A stretch of 64,000 nucleotides of DNA from the NCBI RefSeq assembly GCF_015751905.1, contig NZ_JADOUF010000001.1:8059501-8123500 (forward strand), written 5' to 3'. A program made the position numbers and the translations under genes. Below, in pieces: positions 7,719 to 15,539 of this stretch; position 1 is the stretch's first letter; each line of letters starts with the position of its first letter. Under the pieces are notes generated by a model. The model saw nothing but the letters and a program-made list of their open reading frames with translations, did no database searches and was not told the origin of the DNA. Source of the DNA: Longispora fulva. Its GTDB lineage: Bacteria > Actinomycetota > Actinomycetes > Mycobacteriales > Micromonosporaceae.

Positions 7719-9448
7719 TGGGGGTCCTTTGCTGAGGCGAGATCGCCGAGGGTGATGGGTGTTGCGATCGGACGGTGGTCGGCGGCCGGCAGGCCCGCGA
7801 GGTCGGCGACGTTGCGGCCGCAGACCCGGCCCTGGCACCAGCCGAGGCCGGCCCGGGTGCACAGTTTGAGGGTGCGCAATCCGGTGACCTGGTCGTCGAG
7901 GGCGTCGCGCAGCGTGCCGCACGTGACCTCCTCGCACCGGCAGACCAGGGTGTCGTCGGCGAGCCAGCTCCGCCAACCGGGCTTCACCGGATACACGGCG
8001 TCGAGCGCGGCGGCGAACCTGGTGTAGGTGGCCCGGGTCCTCGCGGTCCCCGGGTCGGGGGCGGCCCCGGCGGCGGCCAGGCCTGCGAGCCGGCCCTCGG
8101 CGGCGGACAGCACCGCGCCGCCGATGCCGGTGAGCTCGCCGGCGGCGTACACGCCGGGCACGGTGGTGCGCTGCTCGGCGTTCACCTGGACGAAGGTGTC
8201 CACGGCGCAGCCCAGGGCCGTGGCCAGCTCCAGTTGGGGGGTGAAGCCGTAGCCGACCGCGACGGCGTCGACCTCGACCGTGCGGGTCGACGCGATGGTC
8301 CAGTCGGGGCGCAGCTTCGCGATCGTGGCCGCCTCGACCCGGTCGGTGCCGTGCACGGCGACGACGGCCTGCCCGTAGCGGACGACCGTGCCGCGCCGGG
8401 CGAGCAGGGCGTTGTAGCGGACCGCCTCGGCGAGCTTGACCGGGACCCGCAGGAGATCGGCCGGCCGCCGCAGCCACGCGCCGGCGATCCGGTTGGCCTC
8501 CAACACCCCTTCGACGTGTACGCCGGCGGCCAGCAGCCCGGCCGCCACCGGCAACAGGAACGGCCCGGTACCGCCGACCAGCATCCGCGCGCCCGGCCGG
8601 ACCCGCTGCCCCTTGACCAGCGCCTGGGCGGCCCCGGCGGTGTAGACGCCCGGGAGGTCCCAGCCGGGGAACGGCACGGCCCGGTCGTACGCCCCGGTGG
8701 CCAGCACGACGGCGGCGGCCGTGACGGCTCCCGCCGAGCGCCCGTCGGTGAGCAGGTGCAGCACGTGACCCGGATGGCCGTCGGAGCCGGCCGACCCCGG
8801 TTCCGCCGCCCAGACCGTGGTGTTCGTCCGGTGCTCGATCCGGCTGTGCGCGACCACCCGGGCGATCAGGTCGGCGGCGGCCGGCTGGTCGGAGTGGGCC
8901 CGTTCGGGGCGCGCGGCCCGGAAGCTCCTCGGCAACTGCCGGTGGTACTGCCCACCGGCCTGCGGGTTGGCGTCCAGCAGCAGCACCCGGGCCCCGGCGT
9001 CGGCGGCGGCGAGCGCGGCGTGCATCCCGGCCGGCCCGGCCCCGACGACGACCACGGCCCAGCCCCTGGCCGTCGACGGCCTCGGGCCCCGGACCCCCGA
9101 GCACGGGGACGGGAGGTCGGGCTCCGGGGCCGGCACGCCGGGCCGGGTGCTGACCGCGTCGCCGTCGGCCACCGGGCGCAGGCACGCCCGGACGTCCGGC
9201 TCGTCGTTGACCGTGACCAGGCAGTCGAAGCACGCGCCGATCCCGCAGAACACCCCGCGCGGCTTTCCGCCGAAGCGGGTGGTCCGCCACGCCGCGCGCC
9301 CGTCGGCGATCAGCGCCGCGGCGACCGACTCGCCCTCCCGAGCGGCCAGCGGCACGCCGTCGACGGTGACGGTCACGGGTACGGCGTCGACGCCGACCGG
9401 ATCGTCGTGAATCCGGCCCGCCCCGTGGCCGGCGGTGGGCGCGGTCAC
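7715..9448 (-). CDS. Iron-sulfur flavoprotein dehydrogenase, fused alpha/gamma type
   Basis: 577-residue fusion. An N-terminal 2Fe-2S domain (about 25-105) carries Cys68, Cys73, Cys76 and Cys89. A central FAD/NAD-binding oxidoreductase has VVGAGPAGM near residue 130. A C-terminal BFD-like 2Fe-2S domain has a CRCEE motif and a later CxxxxC pair. This is the HcnA-HcnB / opine-oxidase architecture in one chain. With the DAO-type protein encoded next door it should form a membrane-linked D-hydroxyproline dehydrogenase. The GTG at 9448 overlaps the upstream stop (GTGA) and has GGGAGG 5 nt before it; longer in-frame starts would run into the upstream gene. Confidence 0.85.
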   Translation of the reverse strand: MTAPTAGHGAGRIHDDPVGVDAVPVTVTVDGVPLAAREGESVAAALIADGRAAWRTTRFGGKPRGVFCGIGACFDCLVTVNDEPDVRACLRPVADGDAVSTRPGVPAPEPDLPSPCSGVRGPRPSTARGWAVVVVGAGPAGMHAALAAADAGARVLLLDANPQAGGQYHRQLPRSFRAARPERAHSDQPAAADLIARVVAHSRIEHRTNTTVWAAEPGSAGSDGHPGHVLHLLTDGRSAGAVTAAAVVLATGAYDRAVPFPGWDLPGVYTAGAAQALVKGQRVRPGARMLVGGTGPFLLPVAAGLLAAGVHVEGVLEANRIAGAWLRRPADLLRVPVKLAEAVRYNALLARRGTVVRYGQAVVAVHGTDRVEAATIAKLRPDWTIASTRTVEVDAVAVGYGFTPQLELATALGCAVDTFVQVNAEQRTTVPGVYAAGELTGIGGAVLSAAEGRLAGLAAAGAAPDPGTARTRATYTRFAAALDAVYPVKPGWRSWLADDTLVCRCEEVTCGTLRDALDDQVTGLRTLKLCTRAGLGWCQGRVCGRNVADLAGLPAADHRPIATPITLGDLASAKDPQ

Positions 9449-10560
9449 GCGAACCTCCCGGGGGAGAAGGGGATGGGGTCGACGGTCGGGGTGCCGCCGG
9501 TGAGCAGGGCCGCGAGCAGCGCGCCCGTGGCGGGGGCCAGGCCGATGCCGGCGCCCTCGTGCCCCGTCGCGTACCACAGCCCGGGGTGGTGCGGGTCCTC
9601 GCCGATCACGGGCAGGTGGTCGGGGGCGTACGGGCGGAAGCCGCCGTAGGCGCGCATCACGCGTACCCCCGAAAGGGCGGGGAAGAGGGAGACCGCGCCC
9701 TGGGCGAGGATCCGCAGGGCCGCCACCCGGATCGTGGCGTCGAAGCCGATCCGTTCGCGGGTGGAGCCGATCAGGATCGGGCCGGCGGGGGTGCCCTCGA
9801 CGACGGCCGAGGCCTGCAGGCCGGCGTCGTCACTGGCGACGGCGGCGAGGTAGCTCGCGTCGTACACCTTGTGGTGGACCATGGTGGGCACCGGGGACGT
9901 CACGAGGACCACGCCGCGCCGGGGCTGGATCGGCAGGTCGGCCCCCGCCAACGCGGCGACGGAGCCCGACCAGGGGCCGGCGGCCACGACCACCTGGGCG
10001 GTGGAGACCGTGCCGCGGGAGGTGTGCACCGCACGCCCCGGTTCGATCCCGGTGACCGCGGCCCCGGTCATCAGGACCGCGCCGAGGCGGCGGGCGGCGG
10101 TGAGCAGGGCAGCCGTGGCGAGCACGGGCTGGACCTGGCAGTCCTCCGGGTAGTGCGCGGCGGCGGCCACGTCCCGGGTGAGGTGCGGCTCGCGTTCGGC
10201 CAACTCCTCGGGGGTGATGTCGCGGGCGTCGACGCCGACCTCGCGGTGGGTCTTGGTCAGGTGCGCGAGCGCGGTGGCGGCCTCGGGGGTCCGGGCGACC
10301 AGGATGCCGCCCTTGTCCTCCAGTTCGACCTCGGGGCCGAAGCCGAGGGTGTGCCACCGGGTGAGGGAGTCGCGGGCCAGGTCGAGCTCCGGACCGGGCG
10401 GCTTGTCCGAGACGAGCAGGTTGCCCTCGCCGCCGGAGGTGGTGCCCCCGGCGAGCGCGCCCCGGTCGACGACCGTGACGGACACTCCGAGGCGGGCCAG
10501 CTCATACGCCGTCGCGGCGCCGATGATGCCGGCCCCGATGATGACGACGTCGCTGTTCAC
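9445..10560 (-). CDS. FAD-dependent oxidase (DAO family), probable D-hydroxyproline dehydrogenase catalytic subunit
   Basis: 371-residue flavoprotein with an N-terminal Rossmann motif (VVIIGAGIIGAA) and a C-terminal DAO fold including GHEGAGIGLAP. It resembles glycine/sarcosine oxidases, HcnC and the beta subunit of D-hydroxyproline dehydrogenases. It is the first gene of the operon, so it probably oxidises the D-imino acid made by the epimerase and passes electrons through the fused iron-sulfur flavoprotein. I prefer the GTG at 10560, which has AGGAG just upstream. The longer start at 10599 would lie on the -10 promoter box. No alpha-ketoglutarate semialdehyde dehydrogenase is encoded nearby. 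Confidence 0.86.
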   Translation of the reverse strand: MNSDVVIIGAGIIGAATAYELARLGVSVTVVDRGALAGGTTSGGEGNLLVSDKPPGPELDLARDSLTRWHTLGFGPEVELEDKGGILVARTPEAATALAHLTKTHREVGVDARDITPEELAEREPHLTRDVAAAAHYPEDCQVQPVLATAALLTAARRLGAVLMTGAAVTGIEPGRAVHTSRGTVSTAQVVVAAGPWSGSVAALAGADLPIQPRRGVVLVTSPVPTMVHHKVYDASYLAAVASDDAGLQASAVVEGTPAGPILIGSTRERIGFDATIRVAALRILAQGAVSLFPALSGVRVMRAYGGFRPYAPDHLPVIGEDPHHPGLWYATGHEGAGIGLAPATGALLAALLTGGTPTVDPIPFSPGRFA

Positions 10561-10569
10561 CGCTCTCCT

Positions 10570-10627
10570 GTTCGCTATACCGAACGCTCTGTTCGACACA
10601 GTAGGCCTGTCACATGTGCTACGTCAA
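10570..10627 (-). promoter_or_regulatory. Promoter and operator-like repeats of the hydroxyproline operon
   Basis: On the minus strand TTGACG (10622-10627) and TACTGT (10598-10603) are separated by 18 nt, a good sigma-70-type promoter. Downstream of it are the inverted repeat GTTCG-N6-CGAAC (10570-10585) and a second CTGTTCG copy (10589-10595). These form plausible repressor sites between the transcription start and the GTG start. Confidence 0.6.
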
Positions 10628-10669
10628 ATATTACCGGCTGGCGGAACCCTGCCATCATCCTCGCGGTCC

Positions 10670-10685
10670 GAGCGGGGTCCCGCTC
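10670..10685 (-). terminator. Hairpin after the XRE-cupin gene
   Basis: GAGCGG-GGTC-CCGCTC forms a perfect 6-bp stem with a tetraloop. It lies between the end of the XRE-cupin gene and the promoter of the next operon on the same strand. Confidence 0.55.
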
Positions 10686-10697
10686 TTGAACTGAGGC

Positions 10698-10730
10698 TCT
10701 TGATCTAACGTCTTGGCCCTCAGCGGGCCC
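10698..10730. repeat. Dispersed repeat: 22-bp tag plus GGCCC-TCAGC-GGGCC hairpin
   Basis: The 22 bases at 10698-10719 recur exactly, in reverse complement, at 38114-38135. Next to the tag is a 5-bp stem hairpin, GGCCC-TCAGC-GGGCC (10715-10729). In the 38-kb copy the tag is followed by the same hairpin read in the opposite loop orientation. Both copies are intergenic, downstream of a stop codon. Function unknown. Confidence 0.7.
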
Positions 10731-10736
10731 CACCCA

Positions 10737-11282
10737 CTACGCCGAGTGCTGGAGGATGAGCGTCGAGAGCACGGGGCCGTCCACGGCCTCGTAGCTGTGC
10801 GGGATGCTCGCGGAGAAGCACACGTAGTCCCCGGCCCGCAGTTCGAACGGGTCGCTCGGCGGCCCCACCCGCAACACGCCGGACACCACGTGGATGTGTT
10901 CGAGCCCCGGATGCCCCTCGGAGTGCTGGACGGCGCCGGGGCGCACCCGCTGCTCGTACACCTCGATGATCGTGCGGCCCGCGTCGAGCCGGTGCAGGAG
11001 TCGAAGGTCGACCGCCGCCCCGCTGATCTTCGTGCCCTCACCGGCCCTGACCAGGGCGATCGCGCTGCGCTCCGCCTCGCTCACCAGGGCGGAAACCGGG
11101 ACGTCCAGGGCGCGCGACAAGGAGAACAACGTCTCGATCGTCGGGTTCCCGCCGGGCCCCTCCAACTGGGACAGGGTGGCCTTTCCGATGCCGGAACGCC
11201 TGCTCAGCTCCGAGAGCGAGATGTTGCGGGCGGCGCGCAGGGTGCGCAGGTTCGCGGCGAGGACGGCTTGCATCGTGGACAC
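10737..11282 (-). CDS. XRE-family regulator with C-terminal cupin
   Basis: 181 residues. The helix-turn-helix (about 5-65; motifs SLSELSRRSGIGKATLSQLE) precedes a small cupin sensor domain (about 105-180; HSEGHPGLEHIHVVSG supplies the His/Glu cluster). Proteins of this build commonly control amino-acid or amine catabolism. It lies just upstream of the hydroxyproline operon on the same strand, so it is a candidate regulator of it, though a hairpin separates the two. I favour the GTG at 11282 as a leaderless start because TACGCT ends 7 nt before it and no Shine-Dalgarno is seen; ATG 11273 is the alternative. Confidence 0.85.
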   Translation of the reverse strand: MSTMQAVLAANLRTLRAARNISLSELSRRSGIGKATLSQLEGPGGNPTIETLFSLSRALDVPVSALVSEAERSAIALVRAGEGTKISGAAVDLRLLHRLDAGRTIIEVYEQRVRPGAVQHSEGHPGLEHIHVVSGVLRVGPPSDPFELRAGDYVCFSASIPHSYEAVDGPVLSTLILQHSA

Positions 11283-11289
11283 GCCCAGC

Positions 11290-11295
11290 AGCGTA
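11290..11295 (-). promoter_or_regulatory. -10 box for leaderless XRE-cupin mRNA
   Basis: TACGCT on the minus strand ends 7 nt before the GTG at 11282. The spacing predicts that transcription begins at or next to the start codon. Confidence 0.4.
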
Positions 11296-11353
11296 GCCGG
11301 GCGCTTTCCGCCGAGCGGTCGGGCGTTCGCGACAGCATGGCAGGATAGGGAGC

Positions 11354-13297
11354 ATGTGTGGACTGCTCACCTTCGTCAGCGCTCTCGGAGCGGCACCCCT
11401 GCAGCAGGCGGCGTTCACCGCGGCCCTGGACACCCTTCAGCACCGCGGACCGGACGAGACCGAGGTGACGCGGGCCGGGCACGACGTGCTGCTCGGCTTC
11501 CAGCGCCTGTCGATCATCGACGTGGAGAAGAGCCACCAGCCGATCTGGTACGACCACGACCGGTACGTGATGACGTTCAACGGCGAGATCTACAACTACA
11601 TCGAGTTGCGCGAGGAGCTGACCCGCCAGTTCGGCGCGGAGTTCCGCACGGACGGCGACTCGGAGACCATCGTCGCGGCGTACCACTACTGGGGCCCGCA
11701 GGCCGTCAAGAAGCTCCGCGGCATGTTCGCGTTCCTGATCTGGGACACCCAGTCGAAGACGGCGTTCGGCGCGCGCGACCCGTTCGGCATCAAGCCGCTG
11801 TTCTACACCCTCACCGAGGACGGCCTCTACGTCGCGAGCGAGAAGAAGGCGCTGATGCCCTTCTCCGCCGCCGCGCGGACCGGGGACGCCGGCATTGACG
11901 GGGCGAACCTGTCGCACTACCTGACCCTGCAGTACGTGCCGGAGCCCGGCACGATGACCAAGGGCATCTCGCGGCTCGGGTCGGGTGAGTGCTTCACCTA
12001 CCAGCCGGGCGGCTCGATGGAGGTCATGCGGTACTGGAAGGCGGAGTTCCGGCCGACCCCCGTGTCGGACCCCGAGCGCAAGTACGCGGAGATCCGCGAG
12101 GCGCTGCGGGAGAGCGTGCGGATCCACATGCGCTCGGACGTGCCGGTCGGCGCGTTCCTGTCCAGCGGCATCGACTCCACGGCCGTCGTCGCGCTGGCCA
12201 GGGAGTTCAACCCGAACATCCTCACCTTCACCGCGGCCCTGGACGTCGAGGGCTACTCGGAGCTGGACGTCGCCCAGGACTCGGCGCGGCACCTGGGCGT
12301 GAAGACGTACCCGGTGGTCGTCACCGCCCAGATGATGATGGACGCGCTGCCGAAGATCGTCTGGCACCTCGACGACCCGGTCGCCGACCCGGCCCTCGTC
12401 CCGCTCTACTACGTCGCGAAGCTCGCCAGCGAGCACGTCACCGTGTCCCTGTCCGGCGAGGGCTCCGACGAGTTCTTCGGCGGCTACACCATCTACCGCG
12501 AGCCGCTGTCCCTGCGCTCCATCACCGGCCTGCCCGACGGGGTGCAGAAGGGCCTGCGCGCCGTCTCGAAGGTGATCCCCGAGGGCGTGAAGGGCAAGAG
12601 CTTCCTGGAGCGGGGTACGACGCCCCTGACCGAGCGGTACTACGGCAACGCGAAGATCTTCACCGAGGACGAGAAGCGCGACCTGATGCGCCGCTACGAC
12701 CCCTCGGTCCGCTACACCGACGTCACCGACGGGATCTACACCGAGGCCGCGCACCTCGACGACGTGACGAAGATGCAGTACATCGACCTGTACACCTGGC
12801 TGCGGGGCGACATCCTCGTCAAGGCCGACCGGATGTCGATGGCCAACTCGCTCGAGGTCCGGGTGCCGTTCCTGGACTACGAGGTGTTCAACGTCGCCGC
12901 CGACCTGCCGGTGGATCTCAAGCTGCCGCCGCGCTCCACGGACACCAAGTACGCGCTGCGCCAGGCCCTGCGCGGGGTCGTCCCGCCGGAGATCGTCAAC
13001 CGGGTCAAGCTCGGCTTCCCGACCCCGATCCGGGTCTGGCTGAAGAACGAGATGTACCAGTGGGCCCGCGAGATCTTCGCCAGCTCCGGGGCCGGCAGCC
13101 TGATCGACCTTGGCTACGCGCAGCGGCTGCTCGACGCGCACAAGGCCGGCGAGGGCGACCAGAGCCGCAAGGTGTGGACGATCCTGTGCTTCTGCCTGTG
13201 GTACGCGATCTACGTCGACCGCACCCTCGACCCGGGCGTCCAGCACAACGCCTCCCAGCTCAAGCTCAAGCCCCGGGTCGACCGCGTGGTCGCGTAG
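11354..13297 (+). CDS. asnB: Asparagine synthetase (glutamine-hydrolysing)
   Basis: 647-residue class II glutamine amidotransferase that makes asparagine from aspartate, ATP and glutamine. Cys2 (MCGLL) is the glutaminase nucleophile after Met removal, which fixes the start. NGEIYNY and the glutaminase fold fill residues 1-200. The synthetase domain (about 235-600) has the PP-loop SSGIDS and SGEGSDEFFGGY. Length is normal for the long actinobacterial AsnB type. It is divergent from the XRE-cupin gene and ends 3 bp before a response-regulator gene, so read-through into that gene is likely. Confidence 0.94.
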   Translation: MCGLLTFVSALGAAPLQQAAFTAALDTLQHRGPDETEVTRAGHDVLLGFQRLSIIDVEKSHQPIWYDHDRYVMTFNGEIYNYIELREELTRQFGAEFRTDGDSETIVAAYHYWGPQAVKKLRGMFAFLIWDTQSKTAFGARDPFGIKPLFYTLTEDGLYVASEKKALMPFSAAARTGDAGIDGANLSHYLTLQYVPEPGTMTKGISRLGSGECFTYQPGGSMEVMRYWKAEFRPTPVSDPERKYAEIREALRESVRIHMRSDVPVGAFLSSGIDSTAVVALAREFNPNILTFTAALDVEGYSELDVAQDSARHLGVKTYPVVVTAQMMMDALPKIVWHLDDPVADPALVPLYYVAKLASEHVTVSLSGEGSDEFFGGYTIYREPLSLRSITGLPDGVQKGLRAVSKVIPEGVKGKSFLERGTTPLTERYYGNAKIFTEDEKRDLMRRYDPSVRYTDVTDGIYTEAAHLDDVTKMQYIDLYTWLRGDILVKADRMSMANSLEVRVPFLDYEVFNVAADLPVDLKLPPRSTDTKYALRQALRGVVPPEIVNRVKLGFPTPIRVWLKNEMYQWAREIFASSGAGSLIDLGYAQRLLDAHKAGEGDQSRKVWTILCFCLWYAIYVDRTLDPGVQHNASQLKLKPRVDRVVA

Positions 13298-13300
13298 CCC

Positions 13301-13924
13301 GTGATCCGGGTGATGGTGGTCGACGACCATCCGATGTGGCGGGACGGGGTCGCCCGCGACCTCGCCGCCGCCGGCTACGACGTCGTCGCCACCTGCGGCG
13401 AGGGCCGGCAGGCGGTCCGGATCGCCCCGGCCGTCCGGCCGCAGGTCGCCGTGCTCGACCTGCAACTGCCGGACCTGTCCGGGGTGGACGTGGTTCGCGG
13501 CCTGGTCGCCGCCGATCCGGAGATCAGGATCCTGATGCTCTCGGCGGTGGACGAGCGCCAGGCCGTCCTCGACGCGGTGAAGGCCGGCGCGCTCGGCTAC
13601 CTGCTCAAGTCGGCGCACACCGAGGAGTTCCTGGCGGCGGTGCGGGCCACCGCGGCGGGGGAGGCCGTGTTCTCGCCGGGGCTGGCGGCGCTGATCCTGG
13701 GGGAGTACAGGCAGATCCCGGCCGGCGGGCCCCAGTTGACCGACCGGGAGACCGAGGTCCTGCGGTTCGTCGCGAAGGGGCTCAGCTACCGGCAGATCGC
13801 CGAACGCCTGGTCCTGTCGCACCGCACGGTGCAGAACCACGTGCAGAACACCCTCACCAAGCTCCAACTGCACAACCGGGTCGAGCTGGTCCGGTACGCG
13901 ATCGAGAACGACCTCTACGACTGA
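13301..13924 (+). CDS. NarL/LuxR-type response regulator
   Basis: 207 residues: receiver domain 1-120 with the acidic pair (VDDH), phospho-acceptor Asp53 (VLDLQLPD) and Lys103 (LLKSAH), then a LuxR-type HTH at about 140-205 (LTDRETEVLRFVAKGLSYRQ). The GTG start lies 3 bp after asnB. Its probable kinase is encoded on the opposite strand at 14346-15476, with a small membrane protein gene in between. Target genes cannot be inferred. Confidence 0.9.
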   Translation: MIRVMVVDDHPMWRDGVARDLAAAGYDVVATCGEGRQAVRIAPAVRPQVAVLDLQLPDLSGVDVVRGLVAADPEIRILMLSAVDERQAVLDAVKAGALGYLLKSAHTEEFLAAVRATAAGEAVFSPGLAALILGEYRQIPAGGPQLTDRETEVLRFVAKGLSYRQIAERLVLSHRTVQNHVQNTLTKLQLHNRVELVRYAIENDLYD

Positions 13925-13972
13925 GTGCTCCTGCGCTATGTTGGCTGTGTCCGGGCGTCAGGAGTGCCGCAC

Positions 13973-14419
13973 ATGAGACGTCAGCTCGTGGTCTGCGCCG
14001 CTGTCGGGATCGGCTCGGCCCTCCTGTGGCTGTTCGGCGGCTGGGGGATCGGGTCGCTGATCCCGTGCGAGATGGCCGGTTTCGGCTGCCTCGGGACGGT
14101 CTTCGTGGCCCTGGTCGTCGCCGTGCCGGTCACCATGGCGGTCAGCTGGCTCGCGCTGCGGCTCCTGGGGGCGCGCGGCCCGGCCCTGGTCGCCGTGCTC
14201 GGTCCGGTGGTGACCACGCTGTTCGTCGTCGGGTTGGACCGGCTGCACGTGTGGTCGCTGACCAGCCACGTGCCCGGCCTGTCCGCGGTGCTGGGCACGG
14301 TCCCGGCCCTGCCGGCCGCCGCGGCGTACGCGCTGGTCGGGTGGCTCACCGCCGCGCTGTCCGGTCCGCGCGACGCGGCACCCGGAACTCCACCTCCGTC
14401 CCCTGACCCGGAGCCGTGA
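13973..14419 (+). CDS. Small multi-spanning membrane protein
   Basis: 148 residues with four hydrophobic segments (about 5-22, 34-58, 66-86 and 100-130) and a short Pro-rich tail. No recognised family. The ATG at 13973 has AGGAG 8 nt upstream, so I reject the in-frame start at 13925. Its last 74 bp overlap the 3' end of the histidine-kinase gene on the other strand. Its place between the regulator and kinase genes suggests an accessory or sensed membrane component, which is inference. Confidence 0.65.
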   Translation: MRRQLVVCAAVGIGSALLWLFGGWGIGSLIPCEMAGFGCLGTVFVALVVAVPVTMAVSWLALRLLGARGPALVAVLGPVVTTLFVVGLDRLHVWSLTSHVPGLSAVLGTVPALPAAAAYALVGWLTAALSGPRDAAPGTPPPSPDPEP

Positions 14420-15476
14420 CCAGGGACATCGTCCCGCCGAGGTCCTCGGCCCTGCCCCGCATCGACTGGGCCACCCCCAACCGTCCGGACGCCGCGGCCC
14501 CTTCGACCTGGTCGGCGGTCGCGCCCCGGCCGTCGTCGCGGACGGACACCAGGACGTCGGCGCGTTCCTCCTCGACGGTCACCCACGCCCGGGCCCCGGG
14601 GCCGGCGTGCCGGGCGACGTTGTCCAGGGCCGCAGCCACCGCCGCGACGAGTTCGGCGGCCCGGTCGGCCGGCAGCAGGACGGGTACGGCCGGCCCCGAG
14701 ACGCTGACCTGGGTGGAGGCGAAGCCCGTGAGCAGCGCGGACAGGTCCGCCTCCCCGACCGGGGCGACCGGGCTGTGCGCGCCGAGGACCAGCCCGCGCA
14801 GGGCGGCCTCCTGCTCGCCGGCCAGCCGGGCCAGTTCCGCGCCGTCCGGGCCGAGGTCGGGGCCCCTTCGGTGCACGAGCGTGAGCACCTGCAGTACCCC
14901 GTCGTGCACGATCCGGGCCAGCCGTTCGCGCTCGTTGACCGCGGCCTCGCGTTCCGTCAGCAGGGTCATCCGCCACTCGGCGTCGCGCAGCAGCTGGGAC
15001 ACCAGGCCGACGACGCCGCCGCCCATCAGGAGCATCACGACGTCGTACAGCGTGTTCTGGCTCGGCGGCACGCCCGGCAGGACGCACGTGATCACGATGA
15101 TCACGAGGCTGGCCGCCATGCCGCGCCACGGGCCGCCGAGGATCGCGCACGCCAGCACGGCCGCCGACACCCAGGGGCCGGTGACGGTGGCCTCGGGGTC
15201 GCCGCCGCCGAGGACGTAGTACGTCATCACGAGAAGCACGGCGCTCACGGTCAGGTCGGCCAGGCACACCACCCAGCGCCGGCCCCGGTCCAGGGCGTTC
15301 GCCGCGGTCATCGCGACCGTCCACAGCACCATCGTCACGAACACCGCGAGGGCGAGCCGCCGGTCGGTGTACACCGGCCAGTAGTGCACGGTCTGCATGG
15401 CGGCGTAGCCGAGCAGGATCACGCGGTACGCGATCAGCGCCCGCCACAGCGGCGTCGCGAACCCCAGCCTCTTCAC
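14346..15476 (-). CDS. Sensor histidine kinase (HisKA_3 type)
   Basis: 376 residues. The N-terminal half (about 12-165) has six hydrophobic segments, resembling the MacS/DUF5931 sensor region. The dimerisation/phospho-acceptor helix carries His191 (ARIVHDGVLQVL). A HATPase_c domain follows (about 260-370) with ALDNVARHA as N-box and RDDGRGA as G-box. It should phosphorylate the NarL-type regulator at 13301-13924. The two genes are convergent rather than in one operon, and its 3' end overlaps the intervening membrane-protein gene by 74 bp. Confidence 0.9.
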   Translation of the reverse strand: MKRLGFATPLWRALIAYRVILLGYAAMQTVHYWPVYTDRRLALAVFVTMVLWTVAMTAANALDRGRRWVVCLADLTVSAVLLVMTYYVLGGGDPEATVTGPWVSAAVLACAILGGPWRGMAASLVIIVITCVLPGVPPSQNTLYDVVMLLMGGGVVGLVSQLLRDAEWRMTLLTEREAAVNERERLARIVHDGVLQVLTLVHRRGPDLGPDGAELARLAGEQEAALRGLVLGAHSPVAPVGEADLSALLTGFASTQVSVSGPAVPVLLPADRAAELVAAVAAALDNVARHAGPGARAWVTVEEERADVLVSVRDDGRGATADQVEGAAASGRLGVAQSMRGRAEDLGGTMSLVTAPGQGTEVEFRVPRRADRTARR

Positions 15477-15539
15477 CGGCCCATAGTGCCATTCGCGCCG
15501 GTCGACGTCAGCCCACCCACCGGACCCCGGCCCGGAGGG

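Noticed and set aside
11204-13873. 889-codon frame antisense to asnB and the response regulator
   Set aside because: Crosses two clear genes on the opposite strand; composition is typical of a shadow frame.
13301-13924. Link between asnB and the two-component regulator as one pathway
   Set aside because: The 3-bp spacing suggests read-through, but no sequence evidence ties the regulator to asparagine metabolism.
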